Assembly (NCBI GenBank): GCA_036250195.1
Contig: JAVHZZ010000002.1
Coordinates: 72,429,752-72,493,751 of the forward strand
Origin: Mixophyes australis
Taxonomy: Eukaryota; Chordata; Amphibia; Anura; Limnodynastidae
DNA length: 64,000 nt
Reading direction: 5' to 3'
Positions 56,485 through 64,000 of the stretch are shown here, piece by piece; within the stretch, counting starts at the first letter, position 1, and every line of letters begins with the position of its first letter. The notes under the pieces are model-generated. The model was not told the origin of the DNA and did no database searches. It worked only from the letters and a program-made list of their open reading frames with translations. Position numbers and translations under genes: made by a program.

Positions 56485-56605
56485 TTGTATGCTTGCAAGC
56501 GAGGCCTTCTCACCCAGTTTGTTTATTACTGTGTTTGTCCCAAATTGTAAAGTGCCATGGAATTCGCTGGCACTATAGAAATAAATGAAAATGACGATAT
56601 ATCTC
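56481..56605 (+). repeat. LINE/SINE-tail-like repeat between two TA tracts
   Basis: TAGATTGTATGCTTGCAAGC, GTGCCATGGAATTCGCTGG and CACTATAGAAATAAATG follow the layout of the SINE 3' tail (TTAGACTGTAAGC...GCGCTATATAAATAAATG) but belong to another family. Confidence 0.5.
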
Positions 56606-56621
56606 TATCTATATTATAGTG

Positions 56622-56623
<2 letters not shown>

Positions 56624-56688
<65 letters not shown>
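56624..56688. repeat. (TA)n microsatellite
   Basis: About 32 TA units, the longest in the window. Confidence 0.95.
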
Positions 56689-56690
<2 letters not shown>

Positions 56691-58065
56691 TTACCGATTT
56701 GTAAATCCTGGATAGGTTAGCTGCATGTCTAACTTGTACTGGTTTGTTAATGTTTTGCCATGACGTTCCTTATTTTCAGATTGGGTTTGTGAGAGCGTGC
56801 TGTGAAATCCGTTCATTATGTAGCCGCACTCTGACATAGGCTATTGTTTGCTAGATATAAATACACATTCCCTACGTCTGTCAAGGTGAGCCTGGCTTTA
56901 AGCTCACCCTATTAAGTCAGCAGAAACTGTTGGGGTTGAACTGGAAAACTTTTACTGAAAACATGAGCTGATTCGGGTCTCTGGTCACAAGCCCTGCAGG
57001 AGTAATATCAGGTATGTATTTATTATCACAGCCATAGTGTTATGTAACACACCTGTACCTTTAATCTCGCATGTCCCATACTTCAGCATCTCTCCCACAA
57101 ATGTCTGTGGCCTGGGTCATATCTCTCCTCTGCCCTATTAGATTGAAAAGTGTACAGCACAGCCTGTTTTTGTGTCCACTTCCAAATATAAAATGCTTCC
57201 ATTATATTAAACTGCTCTCTGTACCCTTTGTTTTCTTCTCTGCATTTATTTTGTCTACCTTGTATGTCTCTGTTTAAGTTTGTCCTGATTTCCCTACTGT
57301 ACGGTACTTAAAAAAGCAGCCCTCTTTTACATATCGGCCTTCCTGTCTACAGGTGACTGCATAATATTTTTATTCCATTTCAGTGTTGTTTGAAGCATAC
57401 ATGCTAGTGTAGGAGGGTGGCAAGCTTTTAATCACAATATCAACTACATATGATAATTACATGGACATTTGAAATACATAAAGGATATTTTTTTAATGTG
57501 AAAGATAAAAATCTACAATATTTGCAACATAATAATTACATTAATAAAACCTGTGATTGTTGTTTGGTGCAGTGTGAGAAACCTCAGGGAACAATGATAA
57601 GCATTATAATGCCAATTTGCTATAGACATGAACAAATATGTACAAAGTGCATTTTGCATTTGACGTGCGCATGAACTTCAGAGCGGGAAGTAAAAAATAT
57701 CACTAATTGAATCGTCCCCCCAAGGGTGAAATCTTCTGTCCTGTTTATTCAGAGGCTACAATTCATTACATAGGTGCTGCTAGTTGTAGTTCTAACAATG
57801 GCCATCCTGAGAGGGAGGACAAGGGGGTCAGCTGCCTACTTGTCCAATCATCAACCAAGTACTGCAAGTGAGATTAATCATTTCTATACTACTATCAATC
57901 TACTCATTTCTGGCTGCCTCATTCCAAGCTCACCACATGCGGCTGATAAAGTGTCAATGTTATCACTTCCTAGTATAAAAAATAAATAGAGTGGTCTCTG
58001 GTTGGTTTTAATCATTATAAAACAATTAGGTTTCAGACGAATGTGGAACCGAAAACTTGGTTCTA
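56689..58065. other. Intergenic, no gene seen
   Basis: Nothing recognised; short frames lack domain features. Confidence 0.4.
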
Positions 58066-58722
58066 TCATACTTTCCTGCTCTTCTGGGAGCAGACAACCT
58101 GTGTGGAGGCGTGGCTTAATGACACAGTTTGTGGCCTTGCACAGCTAGGGGGTAGGGCCACAGTCAAGCAATCACTTCACGCCCCTCCTCCACTCCCTTC
58201 AGTTTGGCAAATATGGGTTCTATGCATCTCCACTTGTATTCCTGTGGGCACATAAAGTTCTAATTCCTGCAAACAGCCTGGGTTTAAGTTGTGGGTTCTG
58301 TGGCAGTGTGTGGCCATTATCACTGAAAGTGAATGCACTTCTGAAAGAATCTTCTCATATTAAATGATTCTTCTGTTAAAGTATTTTGATTGTATGCTGT
58401 ATTCTGGCATTACAGTGTTACAGGGATGTTATACTGTAAGATTATATTGTTCTCTGCGCTGTAGAAGGACCTTGCTCTTTCCTCTGACTAGCAATATGTC
58501 TGTGACTTCCTGCTTGCTTACATTCTATACATGCCTACTCCTCTTACCTTACTACTGGAGTGATGTGGAGGTGAGGTGTGAAAATAGGATATTTGCATGT
58601 CTTGATTTATGTGATTTGTGTCATCAAGTGGGCAGGTCACTTGTAGCACAAAGCCTCGCCCACATCCGTAAACAATCCCCTTAATTCAGGAGTCTCCTGG
58701 ACATCCCAGGAGGGTAGAAACT
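58066..58722. mobile_element. Possible old CATACTT-type MITE with inserted DNA
   Basis: ATCATACTTTCCTGCTCTTC with GGCGTGGCTTAATGAC at the left, and AATTCAGGAGTCTCCTGGAC with CCCAGGAGGGTAG at the right, resemble the two sides of the CATACTTGCC...GGGAGAGT group. The intervening 400 bases do not match it. Boundaries and unity are uncertain. Confidence 0.3.
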
Positions 58723-60462
58723 ATGCTCCATTCCCTTCTTCACATAACACTGCCCCTGTACCATGCAGTCCTGTTGTCACGAACATAATTATGATTAGAC
58801 AGGCCCCCTTTAACACAAAATCAGCACTCTTGTCTCCTGCTGCTATGAACATTCCAGTGATCTGATTGGTTACAGGTTGGTTCACCTCTGCCCTAGTCAA
58901 ACTCGCCATAAAAATAGTTTCTATGAGATTATTCTCATATCGAGACTTCCACTGGCCATAATATGTCATCACAGATGTGATTCACCTATAATCAATGCAT
59001 GGTTTGTAGTGTGGAAGCCAGTTCAGTGGGTGCTTGGGCACCCCCATAATTTGTGCTGTAGCTGCCACTAACCATGTCTATGCATGGCATTTTACAGTCA
59101 CGTGGGGGTAGAGGTAATAAGAGCACTCTCAATCATTTTTAAAAGTTGGCTCCTATGGTTTGTCGAGCGCTTCTGAGGAAAACGTGGATTTCTTATGTCC
59201 AAGAGCTGATGTTTCCGTTTATCGGCCAGTCCCACAATATCTTAATAAATACAAAAATGTAGAGAAAATAAACCTTAGGTTATAATTTACTTTTTGAGGA
59301 AGTATAATGGCCGCTGAAACCAACTTCAAATGGCGTTGGCAACCGCTTAGCTTTTCAGAGCTTGAAAAATTGATTCCAGTACACAGTCCACATGGAAAAT
59401 TATGGGGACAGCGATAATGAGTGTTAGTTTTGCTAAAGCAGGAGATATTTTAGCTATTTCTTGCTCTAGCCTATTGCTAGACGGCTCTAGTACTAATATT
59501 TGCCTTACTCCTGCGAAAACAGATGTTTTCTCATGATTGAAGGCAAATAAATGGTTGAAAAATAGGCCCCTTGATCTGTTACAAAGTGTAACTACAATCA
59601 CAATTATTTCCCAATTTGTAAAATTTAGAATGTAACAATCAATGACAAATAAGAGCATACACATGTATTTATATATGATTGTATTACCGTAGGCTGTACC
59701 AGGAATTGTATGTCTGAGAACGGTACACATGTGAAAGATATTTGCTCTGTCCTTCTAGGGTAAACATCTTGTTGTTCACTTAGTGATTATGAAGAGCTCA
59801 GCAGTAGATCTAATGTTAAAGATTCCATGAGAAAGCGTCTGATACCCAGAGTACTGTCAGCAAGACTCCTCGAATTCCTGCCTTCATTCTGTCTGTCTGA
59901 GTGTAATTTCCCAATGCCCAAAAAAGTCCTACAAAGCAGCATTCGCCATGTGCTGCCTGGAGAATATCCCGCACTCCCACAGCTGGAGACATGCCTCCTG
60001 TGCTGCTTTACTATAATAGCTGCTGTGATCATGGACCACAAAAACAGTGATCAAACAAATGTACCAAAGCCATTACAGGGCCTTGTGGTCCAGATGGATG
60101 AGGAGAGTCTGTCGCTTGATCTTGTACAGTAGCATCTGTATCAGGAGATAATAGGGAATGGTCTCCATCTGGGGAGCACAAGTACACATCCCAGACTTCG
60201 AGCTTGGTCCTTTATTTGTTGTCCTTTATAGGGGATGTTCATCTTGAAATATGCATGACTGAACCCTAAAAAGTAAGTTACACTTGACACTGGCAGTCTT
60301 TTTATTGTCTCCTTGTATAAGCTGAATGGTTACCAGTAATGCTGAGAGCAGGACATGGGGGTGTACAGCTCTGGTTCCAGTATGTCTTGTTTCTTCACTG
60401 TTTACAATAAAGGAACTTGCCACAATGCGGCTTGGAAATCAGCACAGCAAAACTAATGTGTT
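58723..60462. other. Intergenic, no gene supported
   Basis: A 101-codon ATG frame at 59827-60132 and overlapping minus-strand frames have even composition but no recognisable domain. I do not support a gene; the segment could equally be conserved non-coding DNA. Confidence 0.35.
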
Positions 60463-60829
60463 GGGCAGCACGGTGGCTTAGTGGTTAGCACTTCTGCCTT
60501 ACAGCACTGGGGTCATGAGTTCAATCCCCAACCATGGCCTTATCTGTGTGGAGTTTGTATGTTCTCCCTGTGTTTGCGTGGGTTTCCTCCGGGTGCTCCG
60601 GTTTCCTCCGGGTGCTCCGGTTTCCTCCCACACGCCAAAAACATCCAAGTAGGTGTATTGGATGGTATCAAAATTGACCCTAGTCTTTCTCTCTCTCTCT
60701 CTCTCTATCTGTGTGTGTGTTAGGGAATTTAGACTGTAAGCTCAAATGGGGCAGGGACTGATGTGAATGAGTTCTCTGTACAGCGCTGCAGAATTAGTGG
60801 CGCTATATAAATAAAGGGTGATGATGATG
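60463..60829 (+). mobile_element. SINE copy G, with a duplicated box
   Basis: Full-length plus-strand copy, GGGCAGCACGGTGGCTTAG to (GATGATGAT). The CCGGGTGCTCCGGTTTCCT box occurs twice in tandem (about 60598-60627), and a (CT)n tract precedes the GT tract at about 60687-60704. Confidence 0.8.
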
Positions 60830-60966
60830 TTTGTGTCCTTGATTCACATGCTATTTCTTCAGGTATTGGGAGCACAGTGGCATTCATATCTCTGTAGGGC
60901 TAAAAACCATATAAACCCTTTTGCTAAAACAACCTACTATTAAGTAGATTTACTACCAGTTATTTT

Positions 60967-61056
60967 TATAGCGCCAACATATTACACAGCTCTGAACAGA
61001 GAATATTTAACCATTCACATCAGTCCCTGCTCTTTTGGTGCTTACAGTCAAAAATT
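60967..61056 (-). mobile_element. Diverged SINE-tail fragment
   Basis: TTATAGCGCCAACATATTAC, ACAGAGAATATTTAACCATTC, ATCAGTCCCTGC and GCTTACAGTC match the reverse tail of the 25940 relative. Confidence 0.55.
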
Positions 61057-62398
61057 ATCTGGTGCCGCTGATAAATTACTGGGAAAACATAGAATTTCTC
61101 TACAGCTCTCCAAAATCCATTATATACAAAAAATCATGGTACACTGAACTACTTAAATTCCAATAAATTGTATTGTGCTCAATGTTTTGAGAGCACACCG
61201 TTCCCCTTTATCAAGACTATGGTCTTACTCCACTTGGCCTACAGGCTGGGGTCTGATAAAGAGGACCTTGGCATGTTTGAAAATTTAAACCCATTAAAAT
61301 ATACTGCCATGTGGGAGGTCGGTGTGCAAGGGTTTTTTTTGCATATAACCTCTTTGTGCCCCTTTTATAACAACATCCCCACTTACCACCAGGTGCATTA
61401 AAATGTCACTCTCTGTATAACTCCATCACCCCATAACACCACTTTTGGATCATGTTTTAAACTATCATTATAAAGATGAAGCACTATATCAACTATATCA
61501 ACATTTCATTGATCTTTCCTGGACATGTATATATGTCCAAACAAGTCAGTGGTCCAAAATGCTGACGTTACCTTAGGATTGAGCTGTTGGTGGCTTCTTC
61601 AGTCTGAGCTCTCGATTATTCACAAACAGAACTAGCACAGCCCAACCCTCTGGCTGTTAGCAGTGCCTGACACCAGGAAACACCATTAGCTGGAAAGACA
61701 ACAGATTCAAACTTTTGTTCTGGGACATGGATTTAAATTTAAATATAATACAGGAAATTATTTTATTAAGGTGCGGTGGGGCTGCTACATGCAGAGACTT
61801 GTTTCCCTGTAATACACAGCTGGCTGATCGGTTAAACTAACCATCTTCACATCGTGGAGATAGTGCTGCATGAAGCAGCCGATGATGAATGTGGGTAAAC
61901 TATTTTCCTAGGTGGTAGTGCAGCTTTACTATACATGTATAAACTCCTGTACATAATATCTGCAGAAACGGTGACTTCTGATATAAAACAACCTATACGT
62001 AATTGCAAAGCTTAGGTTGGATATCCTGAACGGAATCTTTCCTAATGATGCAATGAAGGCACAATATTTAGAACAGGACTAAGGCTGATTACCCACTGGC
62101 ATTGGGAACATGCTGTGGTAACCAGCACTTAAGCTTGGGTGGGAGTTGGTCAAGGGAGGACACACACTAACCCACTTGCAGGGCATGAGCATTACTAGAG
62201 CATGTAATGCTTATGGAGTCATTCCCATTTATATACCTTTACTAGCGTCTCCAAAATATTTAGCAGGATAAACACACTTTTTATTGTGTAACCAGTTGGT
62301 ATTTTGTTACCTTGTATCTGCCAACTACAGTTCTCATGGTTATGTCTCTGATATCTGCATGTAATTACATGTTACTTGCCACATGGTTATGCAACAAT
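61057..62398. other. Intergenic, no gene seen
   Basis: Nothing recognised. Confidence 0.4.
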
Positions 62399-62775
62399 TA
62401 AGGCTTTATACACACTACAAGGTTTCCACCCGATTATCGGGTCAATCACACGACAAGCGACCGCTCGGCCTGATATCGCCATTAGTGTGTCCTTCCAAAA
62501 CACATTGTATTGTTTGATCTGATTTTTAAACCAGACTAAAAATGTTGTTCAACGATTGAACAATGTTGTCCCAATTCTGCAGGGCATATGCACTGAGGAC
62601 CGGCAGTGTCCATAGATCTCTATGGAGTGTTCAGCCGATGGTTATGACAGATGAAGACCACAGCTCTGAAAAACTTGTATACTGCGTACACATAAATCTG
62701 TATCCCGATCGGGACTTTTTTTTTTCCTCCAGAATTTCATTGGGAGAAATTCTCTGTAGTGTGTACCCAGCCTAA
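62399..62775. mobile_element. PIF/Harbinger-like MITE, TAA duplication
   Basis: The element spans 62402-62772 with inverted ends GGCTTTATACACACTACA and TGTAGTGTGTACCCAGCC. TAA lies directly outside both ends (62399-62401 and 62773-62775). The interior shares CAACGATTGAACAATGTTG and TCTATGGAGTG blocks with 44075 and 8742. Confidence 0.75.
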
Positions 62776-63291
62776 AGCAATGAATTGCAGTGCAGCATGT
62801 AAGTGGATATATTTGTGTATTTAAACAGTAGAGGCTGTAAGGCATGGCTGCATAGCACAGATGACTGCACGCGATATTTGCATACAATAGGGAAGATCGT
62901 TTTGAAAGCTGACGAAAATTCTAAACACTGCCAATACTTATGTGCATTTTTTTGTTCTAATTTGGATAGCCTCTCTCTTGGTAGAATGCTATCTTACGTG
63001 TACAGCATGTATGGCCAAATAGAAGCTTTATTTTGGCCAAGGGCTTCATTACCATAGGTGTATTTTACATTAACTGCTTCCGCTACATGAAAAAAAGTTG
63101 TGTTGGCACTGTGTACTGTGCTGCAATGCTATATGCTCAGATTTTCAGGTAGTGTTTTCTCTATAGAAGTGGAATGTGTAATCTTATGAATCTGTGCAAG
63201 CAGAACATCGTAGGCACACTGTATTATTTTATGTGAAAAGAATATGCCGATAAATGAATTACTAATATATCAAGAATTATATTATATCATA
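62776..63291. other. Intergenic, no gene seen
   Basis: Nothing recognised. Confidence 0.4.
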
Positions 63292-63511
63292 GGGGAGCAC
63301 AGTGGTCTAGTGGTTAGCACTTCTGCCTCACAGCACTGGGGTCATGAGTTCGATTCCCAACCATGACCTTATCTGTGTGGAGTTTGTATGTTCTCCCTGT
63401 GTTTGCGTGGGTTTCCTGTGTTTGCGTGGGTTTCCTCCGGGTGCTCCGGTTTCCTGCCACACTCCCAAAAAAACATACTGGTAGGTTTTTTGGCTGCTAG
63501 CAAAATTGGCC

Positions 63512-63567
<56 letters not shown>

Positions 63568-63686
63568 TGTTTCTATGTTAGGGAATTTAGACTGTAAGGT
63601 CCAATGGGGCAGGGACTGATGTGAGTGAGTTCTCTGTACAGCGCTGCGGAATTAGTGGTGCTATATAAATAACTGATGATGATGAT
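63292..63686 (+). mobile_element. SINE copy H, with expanded TG tract
   Basis: GGGGAGCACAGTGGTCTAG head, B-box-like GAGTTCGATTCCC (the best match to the GTTCGANTCC consensus in the window), a repeated GTGTTTGCGTGGGTTTCC box (63400-63435), a TG microsatellite at about 63515-63570, GCTATATAAATAACTG and a GATGATGAT tail. Confidence 0.8.
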
Positions 63687-64000
63687 ATATTGCTCTATAA
63701 CGGATCTTATTCTCTCATTCTCAGAAACTAGCCTCAGAATTTTATTTGACTACATTAATGGAAATAATATCTTAAGAACTTTTGTACATGTCCAGTGTCA
63801 TTTACTTGCAGTAAATGTTCCTCGGCCCTGATCAGCCCTTAATGATAAACAGTTTGGTATGAGGGAGTTCGATCATTGTTAATTGTGCACTGATGCTGTG
63901 GAAGCTGTAGTTGCACATTGACGGACTGATCCCAGCAGAGAGAATAGGTAATTGTTTAATATGTGTGGAATCTAGGTTTGCTGCTGTTTCCCACAACTGG
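63687..64000. other. Right edge, no gene seen
   Basis: Unique DNA without a recognisable gene or repeat. Confidence 0.4.

Noticed and set aside
22851..64000. Search for CBX5 chromodomain/chromo-shadow and HNRNPA1 RRM exons expected from synteny
   Set aside because: No matching motif was found on either strand; exons shorter than 60 codons could have been missed.

Overview
This is a vertebrate nuclear window, most likely from an anuran amphibian (frog). The inference rests on an AT-rich, CpG-poor background, one intron-containing gene in an otherwise gene-poor 64 kb, very many short terminal-inverted-repeat elements (MITEs), a repeated tRNA-headed SINE ending in ATGATG, long TA/TG microsatellites, and a SMUG1 protein that reads like an amphibian orthologue. 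I see no bacterial, phage, plasmid, viral or CRISPR content.

The only protein-coding gene I can support is smug1 (single-strand-selective monofunctional uracil-DNA glycosylase) on the minus strand at about 22.7 to 16.5 kb. It has a non-coding first exon in a CpG-rich promoter (about 22.5-22.85 kb), two coding exons (19943-19680 and 17357-16830, joined in phase 0, 263 codons) and a short 3' UTR with an AATAAA signal at 16571-16566. Its second intron carries a dense cluster of MITEs, one only 71 bases upstream of the exon 3 acceptor.

In other tetrapods SMUG1 lies between HOXC4 and CBX5/HNRNPA1. By that synteny the left 16 kb would be the HOXC4-smug1 interval and the right 41 kb the smug1-CBX5 interval. 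No exon of HOXC4, CBX5 or HNRNPA1 could be recognised, so this is inference. A few repeat-free stretches (3.6-5.0, 13.8-14.1, 36.9-37.1 and 47.0-47.4 kb) look like conserved non-coding DNA and are flagged only as candidates.

The rest is transposon archaeology. (i) A hAT-type MITE family with ends CATACTTGCCAAC and 8-base target duplications includes two 313-base copies in opposite orientation, 76 bases apart, identical by eye, each with its own perfect target duplication (359-1060). (ii) A 613-base internally deleted hAT element (41234-41846) still has terminal repeats, a 7/8 target duplication and the transposase C-terminal dimerisation region. (iii) A TWA-duplicating, PIF/Harbinger-like MITE family has ends resembling AGCTGGGTACACAC. 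(iv) Palindromic MITEs end in GGGGTATTCAATTG. (v) There are at least eight copies or fragments of the tRNA/L2-tail SINE, one nested inside another. (vi) A Helentron/HINE-like element lies at about 55.8-56.4 kb. No new functional gene system was found; the points of interest concern transposon activity, nesting and the smug1 leader.
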